Positions 1 to 5,844 of a stretch of 6,606 nucleotides of DNA are shown one piece after another. The stretch spans positions 1 to 6,606 of the forward strand of contig CAJUIK010000088.1 of the NCBI GenBank assembly GCA_910585875.1. Direction: 5' to 3'. This stretch comes from an uncultured Eubacteriales bacterium (GTDB lineage: Bacteria; Bacillota; Clostridia; Oscillospirales; Butyricicoccaceae). Made by a program: the position numbers and the translations under genes. The notes below the pieces were generated by a model, which was given only the letters and a program-made list of their open reading frames with translations, had not been told where the DNA came from and did no database searches. How positions within the stretch are numbered: the stretch's first letter is position 1; every line of letters starts with the position of its first letter.

Positions 1-1
1 C

Positions 2-679
2 GGCGTGGTAGTAGACCCGGGTGTGCTGGTGAAGGAAATGGCCATGCTGGAGGCCCTGGAGAACCAAGCCCAGCAAGGGGGCGGCAGCTTCTCCGACCTG
101 GCGGGTTGGATGCAAAAAGGGGTCGAACAGGCCCAGCCTGGGGCGAAGGATACCCATCAGGCCACGTTGGCGGCCAAACGGGGCGGGCATTATTTGCAGC
201 ACCGGGGAGTCCCGGACCAGAAATTCCTCAATCTGCTCACCGGCGGTTTTTACGATTACGCCGACGTTTCCATGACGACCTGTTCTTCTGTCACCCCAGA
301 GGGGCATGAATATCGGTATTATATTGCCGCCGCCGGCGACCGGGTGTTGGCCTGCCTGTTGTGCGAATATTATGACGGCGGCCCCCAGGCGGAAGAAGTA
401 GTGGAAGCCTATCGGGAGGAGTTTATGGGCGCTTTCGACAGCCAGCCGGGCATTTACCAGGGCGTCCGAGTGGAAGAGGGAAAGGTAGTCACCAGCTTGG
501 GCATTGATTTTGAGGAAGCCAGCCAGACTTTTTTAGTCAACATCGGAATGGTCAGCGGCAAATACGACAGCAATTTTTCCGCCGACTACCTGAGCCTGCG
601 TTCCACTATCCAGAGCTTTGAGAAAAGCGGCATGGCTTGCGTCACTGTCCCCGAATATCCAGAGGATCCCGGGCGATGA
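2..679 (+). CDS. Hypothetical protein, 3' part only
   Basis: The reading frame is open from the left edge to a TGA at 677-679, so the start lies outside the window. A GTG at position 5 could be read as a start, but no ribosome binding site is visible and the frame stays open before it. About 225 residues are seen. The N-terminal third is Gln/Gly-rich and likely flexible (a GGGS stretch near residue 26). The rest is a mixed, acidic, soluble-looking domain with several Tyr-rich strands and an EEVVEAYREEF helix near residue 130. No signal peptide, membrane segment or catalytic motif is visible in this part. I do not recognise the family. It converges with the phosphoesterase gene and shares its terminator. 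A secreted protein or lipoprotein with its signal upstream cannot be excluded. Confidence 0.75.
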   Translation, partial: GVVVDPGVLVKEMAMLEALENQAQQGGGSFSDLAGWMQKGVEQAQPGAKDTHQATLAAKRGGHYLQHRGVPDQKFLNLLTGGFYDYADVSMTTCSSVTPEGHEYRYYIAAAGDRVLACLLCEYYDGGPQAEEVVEAYREEFMGAFDSQPGIYQGVRVEEGKVVTSLGIDFEEASQTFLVNIGMVSGKYDSNFSADYLSLRSTIQSFEKSGMACVTVPEYPEDPGR

Positions 680-693
680 TCAGGCGCGCGCAA

Positions 694-724
694 AAAAGGC
701 GGCGGGAATTTCCCGCCGCCTTTT
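694..724. terminator. Bidirectional rho-independent terminator
   Basis: A 10-bp perfect stem, GGCGGCGGGA (698-707) with TCCCGCCGCC (711-720), has a 3-nt loop. It is flanked by an A run (692-697) and a T run (721-724, with more T at 733-738). Either strand therefore gives a GC hairpin followed by U residues. It sits between two convergent genes, 18 nt past the first stop codon and 12 nt past the other, and should end both transcripts. Confidence 0.9.
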
Positions 725-736
725 GGCCGTCGTTTT

Positions 737-1636
737 TTATTGCGCTTCTGTTGCCTGAGCGGTTTCCTGGTCCTCCGCTCCTTCTCGGCAGAGGGTGAGC
801 TTCACCAGCTCGGGCCGGTTGTTCAGCCGCAGGGGGAATTCGCTGTTTCCCAGGCCCCGGCTGACCACCATGGCGGTGGCTCCTTTGATATGGACGCCGC
901 TGGAATACTGAGGGAACAGGCCCTGTCCTGGGGCGAACAGGCCCTGGCGGAACAGCCGGAACTGTCCGCCGTGGGCGTGGCCGCACAAGGCCATGTCCAC
1001 GCCGCAGCGGGCGTAAAGGGGCAGCAGCTCCGGCCGGTGGGAGAGCAGCAGTCGGAAAGTATCCGTCTCCCCGTTCATCATGGAAGAGAGCCGGCGCTCC
1101 AGCTCGCCCATATCTTCCCGCTTATCCGCCGGCAGGAAAGCCGGGTCCCGCAGGCCCAGCAGCTCGATGTAGGCGCCTTTTCGAGCCAAGCAGATCTTCT
1201 GATCCTCCAGTACTGTGACGCCCGCCCGCTCCAATCCGTCTCGGAGGCGGGCATAGGCCGGCGACCGGCCCTCGTGGTTGCCCGGCGTATAGTAGACCGG
1301 CGCCAGCCGCACGGCGCCGCGGATGAACTCCATAGCCGCGGCCAGGTTGGTCCGATGGCAATCGATCAGGTCGCCGGTGACGACGACGCAGTCCGGCTGC
1401 TCCGCCGCGATTTGGGTCAGCAGCCGCCGCTGCCCTTGGCCAAAGGTCTTGTTGTGCAGATCGGAAACCTGTAAAACGACGAAGCCGTCAAAAGCCGGCG
1501 CCAGCTTATGGCTGCCGCAGCGATAGCGGGCCACAGTCACGCTGTTGTTCTGCCAAGCCCAGAGGGCGGCCAGGCCCAGAGCGCCGCCGATAGCGGCGGG
1601 CGCCGCCCACAGGCGTTTATTTTCCTTTTTTTTCAT
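737..1636 (-). CDS. Membrane-anchored calcineurin-like metallophosphoesterase
   Basis: This 299-residue protein has the full set of calcineurin-like phosphoesterase metal-binding motifs: D59-L-H61, GD at 88-89 (GDLID), GNHE at 119-122, a lone H200 in LLLSHRPE, and GHAHGGQ starting at 219. The GHAHGGQ ending and the spacing resemble the YkuE/YaeI branch, which are dinuclear-metal phosphoesterases acting at or outside the membrane with poorly known substrates. Residues about 10-28 form one hydrophobic segment behind a Lys-rich start, giving an N-terminal anchor with the catalytic domain probably outside. The C-terminal tail is Glu/Gln/Ala-rich. The ATG at 1634-1636 is preceded by AGGAGGG (1642-1648) at normal spacing, which fixes the start. 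It lies 39 bp downstream of the DUF1847 gene and is probably co-transcribed. The family call is secure; the substrate is unknown. Confidence 0.92.
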   Translation of the reverse strand: MKKKENKRLWAAPAAIGGALGLAALWAWQNNSVTVARYRCGSHKLAPAFDGFVVLQVSDLHNKTFGQGQRRLLTQIAAEQPDCVVVTGDLIDCHRTNLAAAMEFIRGAVRLAPVYYTPGNHEGRSPAYARLRDGLERAGVTVLEDQKICLARKGAYIELLGLRDPAFLPADKREDMGELERRLSSMMNGETDTFRLLLSHRPELLPLYARCGVDMALCGHAHGGQFRLFRQGLFAPGQGLFPQYSSGVHIKGATAMVVSRGLGNSEFPLRLNNRPELVKLTLCREGAEDQETAQATEAQ

Positions 1637-1658
1637 TGTATCCCTCCTGAGAATCCAG

Positions 1659-1675
1659 GGCGGCCCTATGCCGCC
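1659..1675 (-). other. Intercistronic hairpin
   Basis: GGCGGC (1659-1664) and GCCGCC (1670-1675) form a 6-bp stem with a 5-nt loop, directly after the DUF1847 stop codon and before the phosphoesterase ribosome binding site. There is no U run, so it is not a standard terminator. It could stabilise the upstream message or tune expression of the second gene; that role is inferred. Confidence 0.5.
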
Positions 1676-2293
1676 TTACACGCGGTTTTTGAAATAGGCG
1701 TTGGCGCAGTACAGGGCGCCGGCGGGGTTGTGGGCCAGCACTCGGTCCTTGGTGACCAGCGTGGTGCACAACGCTTCGGTATGCTTGTAAAACAGGGAAT
1801 CATGGCCTACGCACAAGCCGATGACCACGTTGAAATCTGTCTTTTCCTCGTTGAGCAGCATGGCCTGGGCCACCGGATTGCACATCACTTCATGGGTTCC
1901 TGGGCGGACCTTCTGCTCTTCAGCGATACCCACGGTTTCCTTGGGGATGCCGCCGGTCTTGCAGATGACGGACACGACCTCGAATCCATGCTGCCGCAGG
2001 ATGTCGCAAGCGATGCGTCCCTCGTTGCGCAGGCCGCTGCAGAAAGCCACGCCGATTTTGTGGAAGCCGTTTTTCTTGCAGAATTCCGCCACTTCTTTGA
2101 CTCGGGGCCACTGGCAGTACCCCTCGGACTCCACCAAGCAAGAATTTTTGTAAAATTCCCGATACTCCTCTGTCAGGTAAGAGGCTTTGGAGCGTTCCAT
2201 CAAGCCTTCGTTGTACATGGGGCAGTTTTTGGGCATTTTGTCTTTCTCGCCTGAGACGCAGGCGTGAACAGTGCAGTGGGCGCAAGTATACAT
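1676..2293 (-). CDS. DUF1847 family Cys-rich putative metal-binding protein
   Basis: The 205-residue protein begins MYTCAHC and has 14 cysteines, at positions 4, 7, 12, 24, 52, 60, 72, 85, 96, 111, 138, 161, 176 and 196. The N-terminal C-x2-C-x4-C-x11-C cluster looks like a zinc or iron-sulfur site. The remainder reads as an alpha/beta domain, with GVAFCSGLRNEG near 81 and VVIGLCVGHDSLF near 156. This pattern, length and wording match the DUF1847 family as I remember it; the family is found mostly in anaerobes and its biochemical role is unknown. It appears full length and cytoplasmic, without signal or membrane segments. The ATG at 2291-2293 has AGGAGGA (2301-2307) seven bases away. It is the first gene of an apparent two-gene unit with the phosphoesterase and follows an unusually long structured leader. 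Confidence 0.85.
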   Translation of the reverse strand: MYTCAHCTVHACVSGEKDKMPKNCPMYNEGLMERSKASYLTEEYREFYKNSCLVESEGYCQWPRVKEVAEFCKKNGFHKIGVAFCSGLRNEGRIACDILRQHGFEVVSVICKTGGIPKETVGIAEEQKVRPGTHEVMCNPVAQAMLLNEEKTDFNVVIGLCVGHDSLFYKHTEALCTTLVTKDRVLAHNPAGALYCANAYFKNRV

Positions 2294-2310
2294 CTCTTTC
2301 TCCTCCTGTG

Positions 2311-2326
2311 GCCGGCATAGGCCGGC
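2311..2326 (-). other. Hairpin beside the DUF1847 ribosome binding site
   Basis: GCCGGC (2311-2316) and GCCGGC (2321-2326), with a 4-nt loop, form a stable stem that ends three bases before the AGGAGG of the DUF1847 gene. Its position could influence ribosome access. Read on the plus strand it is followed by TATTTTT and resembles a terminator, but no plus-strand gene is present to use it. Confidence 0.45.
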
Positions 2327-2333
2327 TATTTTT

Positions 2334-2347
2334 GTATGGTCCCATAC
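2334..2347. promoter_or_regulatory. Palindromic site GTATGGtcCCATAC
   Basis: Two perfect 6-bp arms flank a 2-bp centre, between the leader's closing helix and the ribosome-binding-site hairpin. As DNA it looks like a dimeric repressor operator. As RNA it could form a 5-bp hairpin with a 4-nt loop, sharing two bases with the leader's closing helix. No regulator can be named from sequence alone. Confidence 0.4.
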
Positions 2348-2462
2348 GTCCGCCCTTTGGCTTGATTATATCCCAAAGCAGGCGCAAAACCCGTCGCTGC
2401 GGCGCGATGGGCAGAGGGCGGAAAGCGGCCTGCCGGCTGGAGGCGGGGCGCCGGGCGGACGT
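2346..2462 (-). promoter_or_regulatory. Candidate structured 5' leader RNA (cis-regulatory)
   Basis: On the minus strand, ACGTCCGCCC (2462-2453) pairs perfectly with GGGCGGACGT (2355-2346), closing about 97 nt. Stacked inside, GGCGC (2452-2448) pairs with GCGCC (2385-2381). Three further hairpins fit without conflict except one shared base: 2441-2444 with 2428-2431; 2404-2411 with 2390-2397 (8 bp, one mismatch, 6-nt loop); and 2373-2378 with 2355-2360 (12-nt loop). The element starts about 10 nt after the predicted transcription start and ends about 50 nt before the DUF1847 start codon, as expected for a riboswitch or other cis-regulatory RNA. I see none of the conserved motifs of the cobalamin, T-box, c-di-GMP or ydaO classes, so no family is assigned. 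Confidence 0.45.
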
Positions 2463-2636
2463 CAATTTCGACTCTTCTATTATATCAGAAATATTTTCGG
2501 AATTTAACCGGAAATTTCTTTAATTTTGACAAAATTCATATTTTACCCCAAGGCCCGACAATCCTGCGGATGGCGGCTCCGCTCGAATCAAAGGCCCGGT
2601 CCGGCGCGGCGAAGAGGGGTTTTGCGCGCGCTTGGC
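2373..2636. repeat. Imperfect inverted repeat flanking the divergent promoter region
   Basis: The plus-strand sequence at 2373-2392 matches the minus-strand sequence at 2636-2617 at 16 of 20 bases, including a perfect 11-bp core GCGCAAAACCC (2382-2392 against 2617-2627). The arms enclose the AT-rich region between the DUF1847 and patatin genes. They may be chance, paired regulatory sites, or the decayed ends of a small element; I saw no target-site duplication. Confidence 0.3.
2479..2487 (-). promoter_or_regulatory. Extended -10 promoter for the DUF1847 operon
   Basis: The minus strand reads TGATATAAT, a perfect -10 (2479-2484) with an extended TGn element. The -35 is poor (TTAAAT at 17-bp spacing), as is common for extended -10 promoters. 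The predicted transcription start near 2472 gives a leader of about 180 nt. Confidence 0.65.
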
Positions 2637-2648
2637 CCAGGACGGCGC

Positions 2649-2677
2649 TTTACAGACGACGGGATGAATGGTAGGAT
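2649..2677 (+). promoter_or_regulatory. Predicted promoter for the patatin gene
   Basis: TTTACA (2649-2654), 17 bp, then TAGGAT (2672-2677) give a -35 with 5 of 6 consensus bases and a -10 with 4 of 6. Transcription would start near 2684, about 30 nt before the start codon. Confidence 0.45.
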
Positions 2678-2713
2678 AGGGGGAGAAGAACAGCGGAAAG
2701 GGAGCGATGGACC

Positions 2714-3898
2714 ATGTTGGGTTTGGCGTTGGAGGGCGGCGGCAGCCGAGGGGCGTATCATATCGGCGTATACAAGGCCCTCCGCCGACAGGGAATGGAA
2801 TTTGACGGGATTTGCGGCTCCTCCATCGGCGCGGTCAACGGGGCGCTGCTATGCCAAGGAGACGCGGAGCTGGCGGAACGGCTGTGGCTCACGCTGGGCA
2901 ACGGTGATTTTTTTGACATCGATGAAGAAAAATACCGAAAGCTCTTCACCGGCGAGGCCGGGCTTTCCGACTTGGCCTATTACCGCCGCGCCCTGCGCCA
3001 AGCTCTGGAGGAGGGCGGCGTGGACACCCGAAAAATGCGGGCAATGATCGACCAAGTCGTGAATCCAGACCGTCTGCTGGCCAGCCCGGTGGATTTTGGG
3101 CTGGTCACAGTATCCATCAGCGACCTGAAGCCGGCGGAGCTTTTCAAAGACCAGATTCCGCCGGCGCTGCTCCGGGATTATATTATGGCCAGCGCCACGT
3201 TTCCCGGCTTTCAGCCCACAGTGATTGAGGGCAAGCAGTATATCGACGGCGGCCTTTATGACAACTGCCCCATGAATATGCTGGCGGAACGGGGATACCG
3301 CCGGATTTTTGCGGCCCGCACCTTTGGGCCGGGCCTGTTTCGTACGCCGCGGGACAAAAATGTAGAAGTGACGATTATTTCCCCTTCAGAGCCCCTGGGG
3401 CCGCTGATGGATTTCAACCCGGAGCGGGCGGCCCGCAACATCCAAATGGGGTATTACGACGCCCTGCGTCAGGTCCGGGCTTTGGCCGGCCGGCTGTATT
3501 GCCTGCTTCGCCCGGAGGAGGATTGGGCCTTCCCCCGTTTTTGCGCCCTGACGGAAGAGGAGATCGTCCAGGCCTGCCGCTTGGCCGGGTTGGAGAGCCC
3601 GGGCCTTTCGCCCCAACGGTCTCTACTGGAGCGCCTGCTGCCGCTGATTGCCCAGAAGCTGGACGCCCCGGCCGGGGATTATACCGATCTGCTGGCCGCT
3701 ATGCTGGAAAACCGGGCTCAGCGGGGGCAGATCGACCGGTTCCGGGTGTATGGCTTGGCGGAATTTTTAGAACTGACCGCCCAGACCGAGGCCGCTCCGC
3801 CGCCCAAAACCCTGGGCTTGGCCTCCAGCAACAAGTCCCGAGCCGCGGAGGCCGCAGATTTTCTGCTGCAAGCCTTGGCCGCCCAGCGTCTAAGCTGA
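2714..3898 (+). CDS. Patatin-like phospholipase family protein
   Basis: The 394-residue protein opens with LALEGGGSRGAY, the Gly-rich oxyanion loop (8-13). The nucleophile elbow GSSIG follows, with catalytic Ser37, and DGG with catalytic Asp178, so the Ser-Asp dyad is complete. Such enzymes hydrolyse acyl ester bonds of lipids; this one most resembles single-domain bacterial homologues of the RssA/YjjU type. No signal peptide or membrane helix is seen, so it probably acts in the cytoplasm or at the inner membrane face. The patatin domain spans about 1-205. Residues about 215-394 form a long, mostly helical C-terminal region that I cannot assign. The ATG at 2714 follows AGGGAG (2699-2704) at 9-nt spacing; a nearby ATG at 2707 is out of frame. 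It converges with the nuclease-like gene, with 48 bp between stops and no clear terminator. Confidence 0.9.
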   Translation: MLGLALEGGGSRGAYHIGVYKALRRQGMEFDGICGSSIGAVNGALLCQGDAELAERLWLTLGNGDFFDIDEEKYRKLFTGEAGLSDLAYYRRALRQALEEGGVDTRKMRAMIDQVVNPDRLLASPVDFGLVTVSISDLKPAELFKDQIPPALLRDYIMASATFPGFQPTVIEGKQYIDGGLYDNCPMNMLAERGYRRIFAARTFGPGLFRTPRDKNVEVTIISPSEPLGPLMDFNPERAARNIQMGYYDALRQVRALAGRLYCLLRPEEDWAFPRFCALTEEEIVQACRLAGLESPGLSPQRSLLERLLPLIAQKLDAPAGDYTDLLAAMLENRAQRGQIDRFRVYGLAEFLELTAQTEAAPPPKTLGLASSNKSRAAEAADFLLQALAAQRLS

Positions 3899-3946
3899 TT
3901 TGCGGAAACAAGGGGCGCGATTGTATATGGAGCGGGGAACGGGGCT

Positions 3947-4381
3947 TCAATGGTTGGAGAAATAAAGCTCGGCCTGATAGGGCGCCAGAATGGACAGGTT
4001 TTTCTTGGAATAGTTGATTCCCCATTCGGGTTTGGAATAATCCCGGCTGACAAAAACCTCGTTGGGCCTTTTCCAAACGACGGCGGGGACGATGTAGACC
4101 TCCGGCAAAGTTCCGTCGGCGAAATGCAGATAGCAAACCAAATGGCGGTCGTCCAGGACAAGTTTATCTTTGGGGATGAAGACATAGTTGCTTCGGGCGG
4201 ACTTGACTTGAATCTCCAGAAAAACGTCGGCCGGGCTTTTGGCGATAAAATCCACGCCGTGATCGTCTACCTCCGAGGTATAGACCTCATATCCATAAGA
4301 GGCGAATTCCATTTTGGAATAATATTCCGCATATCGGCCCAACTGAAGCGAGCTTAGCCGAGACCAAACGAGATTGGGCAT
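3947..4381 (-). CDS. Small PD-(D/E)XK nuclease-like protein (DUF4365-like)
   Basis: Taken from the ATG at 4379-4381 the protein has 144 residues. The core reads GRYAEY (15-20), GYEVYTSEVDDHGVDF, then EIQVKS. D44 with E56-x-Q58-x-K60 reproduces the PD-(D/E)XK nuclease active site, and E20 in the first helix may complete it. Related small proteins are DUF4365-like or endonuclease-like members whose function is mostly untested. About 84 residues follow the motif, with YIVPAVVW near 96. The frame extends upstream to an ATG at 4426, but that codon has no ribosome binding site and lies inside a terminator stem, whereas 4381 has GGGAGG seven bases away. No separate promoter is visible in the 30 bp between terminator and start. 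It may be a lone nuclease, a defence remnant or a repair factor. Confidence 0.7.
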   Translation of the reverse strand: MPNLVWSRLSSLQLGRYAEYYSKMEFASYGYEVYTSEVDDHGVDFIAKSPADVFLEIQVKSARSNYVFIPKDKLVLDDRHLVCYLHFADGTLPEVYIVPAVVWKRPNEVFVSRDYSKPEWGINYSKKNLSILAPYQAELYFSNH

Positions 4382-4388
4382 GACGAAA

Positions 4389-4394
4389 CCTCCC
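4389..4394 (-). promoter_or_regulatory. Ribosome binding site fixing the nuclease-like gene start
   Basis: GGGAGG on the minus strand ends seven bases before the ATG at 4379-4381. The upstream ATG at 4424-4426 has nothing comparable, so the internal start is preferred. Confidence 0.75.
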
Positions 4395-4410
4395 GCGGCT
4401 TGAATCGTTG

Positions 4411-4444
4411 AAAAAATTTCCGCCATTGCTGGCGGAAATTTTTT
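4411..4444 (-). terminator. Rho-independent terminator of the polymerase gene
   Basis: A perfect 14-bp inverted repeat (4411-4424 with 4431-4444) has a 6-nt loop. It carries a GGCGG core flanked by A and T runs, so on the minus strand a GC stem is followed by TTTTTT. It overlaps the last two bases of the polymerase gene's TAA stop and precedes the nuclease-like gene. It is symmetric and could also stop plus-strand transcription. Confidence 0.9.
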
Positions 4445-5768
4445 AGATTTCTTCGGTTTTCAGGTCTTTGCAGTAGAGCAGCTTGGCATAGAGCAGCATA
4501 AAGGAAAAATAGAAGCCCGAGGTGACGCTGAACAAGATATGCCCCGCCATAATCAGGTAGGCGGCGCACAGCCCCAAGCTGAGCAGCACGGCGAAGGACC
4601 AGATCGTGCAATCCTTGAAGAACCGGAATACAAAGCCGAATCCCAGCTTCAGATAGGGCCAGAGCATCAGAGCCGCGCCCGCAAGGCCGTAATAGAACAG
4701 CACCTCAAAGACGTCCATTTCAATGATGGCTTTTTGGCTGCCCCGGGTGACGCCGAACAGCCATTTATAGGGCCCGCCGGCCCGGTAATCGGCGAAGGCC
4801 GAGGAGAGCTTGTTCTGCCGGCCGCTGAGCAGAGCGGTGGTCATGCCCTCCCGCCGGGCGATGTTGCCGGTGTTGGCCAGAGAACTGCTGATTTCGTCAA
4901 ACAGCGTGCTGGAGAAAATGGCCAAAATCCCCAGAAGCAGCAGGCAGAACAGCAGAATCACTCCCAACCGCAGCAGAGGAGTCTTGTTCTTCTTTTTGAC
5001 AAACAGCCAGATGGAAAAGCCCAGCAAGCCCAAAAACGCCGCGCCCACGGCGGCGAAAGCCGTTTTGGTGCCGATGAGACACAGGGTGGCGATGACGGCG
5101 GCAGGGGAATAGGCGCAATAAAAATAATGGGTCCTGCCGGCTTTCCGCCGATCCAGCATTAAAAAAGAGCAAACGGCTACCGGAAGCAGCGCCATCAGCA
5201 CGGCGGTGATATCGTTGCCAGAATAGAAAAAGCCTCGGGTACCCCGCAGGCCGAATCGGTCCGCATAGGTGGTGTACCCCATATCCGCGATATAAGAGAG
5301 CAAAATGGAAGTGGAAAGCACGGCCAGCGAAAAGGTGATAATGTTGTTGAGCCGGGCCAGCAGCTTTTCCCGGCTGAGCTTCTTATGCTGGAAGACCCGC
5401 CAATAGATATAAAGCGCCGCCAGATTATAGCCGAAGCGGGCGATATATTGAATGTCGGTGAACAGGCTGTACCGCTTCATGGGCCAGATAAACTGGCCGA
5501 CTACGGAAAGGACCCAAACCGCGCCGATGGGCGCCATAGCCAGCAGAGCCCGTTTGTCCCAGGCTATCAGGATATACAGGCCGAACAGCAACAGCACAGC
5601 CATGCGAATCAGCAGGCTGGGCGTCAGCGCCAGGTCGATCTGCTCCCAGGTCTTGTCATAGAGGCCCTCCATCGCCATGATGAACAGGCCGTTGCCAATA
5701 TCCAAAAATGGATTGATCCAAAGGAATAGCCAGAAAAATTGTTCCAGCTTGTCCGCGGCTTTGCGCAT
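4443..5768 (-). CDS. O-antigen ligase / polymerase family membrane protein
   Basis: From the ATG at 5766-5768 the protein has 441 residues and about ten or more hydrophobic segments across its length. Central marks are RFGLRGTRGFFYSGNDIT (171-188), a position typical of the conserved Arg and Asn region of the Wzy_C/WaaL superfamily, and TKT at 234-236. A hydrophilic extracellular-type loop (about 290-350) contains GMTTALLSGR and FGV, followed by EMDVFEVLFYYGLAG and a late AGH (H410) that may be the catalytic His. Members polymerise or transfer undecaprenyl-linked glycans at the outer face of the membrane, so a role in capsule, cell-wall polysaccharide or teichuronic-type polymers is likely. 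The frame extends 40 residues upstream, but only 5768 has a good ribosome binding site (GAGG, 5776-5779). It appears to be transcribed alone; no glycosyltransferases are in view. Confidence 0.82.
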   Translation of the reverse strand: MRKAADKLEQFFWLFLWINPFLDIGNGLFIMAMEGLYDKTWEQIDLALTPSLLIRMAVLLLFGLYILIAWDKRALLAMAPIGAVWVLSVVGQFIWPMKRYSLFTDIQYIARFGYNLAALYIYWRVFQHKKLSREKLLARLNNIITFSLAVLSTSILLSYIADMGYTTYADRFGLRGTRGFFYSGNDITAVLMALLPVAVCSFLMLDRRKAGRTHYFYCAYSPAAVIATLCLIGTKTAFAAVGAAFLGLLGFSIWLFVKKKNKTPLLRLGVILLFCLLLLGILAIFSSTLFDEISSSLANTGNIARREGMTTALLSGRQNKLSSAFADYRAGGPYKWLFGVTRGSQKAIIEMDVFEVLFYYGLAGAALMLWPYLKLGFGFVFRFFKDCTIWSFAVLLSLGLCAAYLIMAGHILFSVTSGFYFSFMLLYAKLLYCKDLKTEEI

Positions 5769-5775
5769 GAAACCA

Positions 5776-5779
5776 CCTC
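5776..5779 (-). promoter_or_regulatory. Ribosome binding site fixing the polymerase gene start
   Basis: GAGG on the minus strand lies seven bases before the ATG at 5766-5768. The longer frame starting at 5888 lacks such a site and would translate through the hairpins of the leader. Confidence 0.6.
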
Positions 5780-5844
5780 GTTTTGCCCCGAAAATTTCGA
5801 TTTTTTGGAGCCTTTTTCGTTGAATAGATTGTTCGTAAATGAAA

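Larger units (their letters stand above)
2463..2713. other. Divergent intergenic region between DUF1847 and patatin genes
   Basis: About 2463-2550 is strongly AT-rich and holds the minus-strand promoter, preceded on that strand by two near-identical AAATTTCCGG/AAATTCCGA motifs (about 2492-2517). A TTGACA at 2526-2531 has no -10 at usable spacing. From 2550 to 2640 the DNA becomes GC-rich with no convincing small gene. The plus-strand promoter and ribosome binding site of the patatin gene fill the end. Confidence 0.5.

Noticed and set aside
740..1474. Long plus-strand open frame opposite the phosphoesterase
   Set aside because: It is antisense to a gene with all family motifs and has no ribosome binding site; it arises from GC-rich codon bias.
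1508..2254. Long plus-strand open frame opposite the DUF1847 gene
   Set aside because: Same reason: the minus strand carries a recognisable conserved protein with a proper ribosome binding site.
2365..2370. A second perfect TATAAT on the minus strand nearer the DUF1847 gene
   Set aside because: It has no -35 or extended -10 and falls in the loop of a leader hairpin. It remains a possible weak promoter but was not listed.
2526..2531. Perfect TTGACA on the plus strand
   Set aside because: No -10 at 15-19 bp spacing; the promoter at 2649-2677 is better placed for the patatin gene.
2714..4381. Patatin plus nuclease-like gene as a CBASS-type defence system
   Set aside because: There is no nucleotide cyclase or CD-NTase gene, and the two genes are convergent rather than in one operon.
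4382..4426. Fifteen-residue N-terminal extension of the nuclease-like protein
   Set aside because: Its start codon is in the terminator stem and lacks a ribosome binding site; the ATG at 4381 has a strong one.
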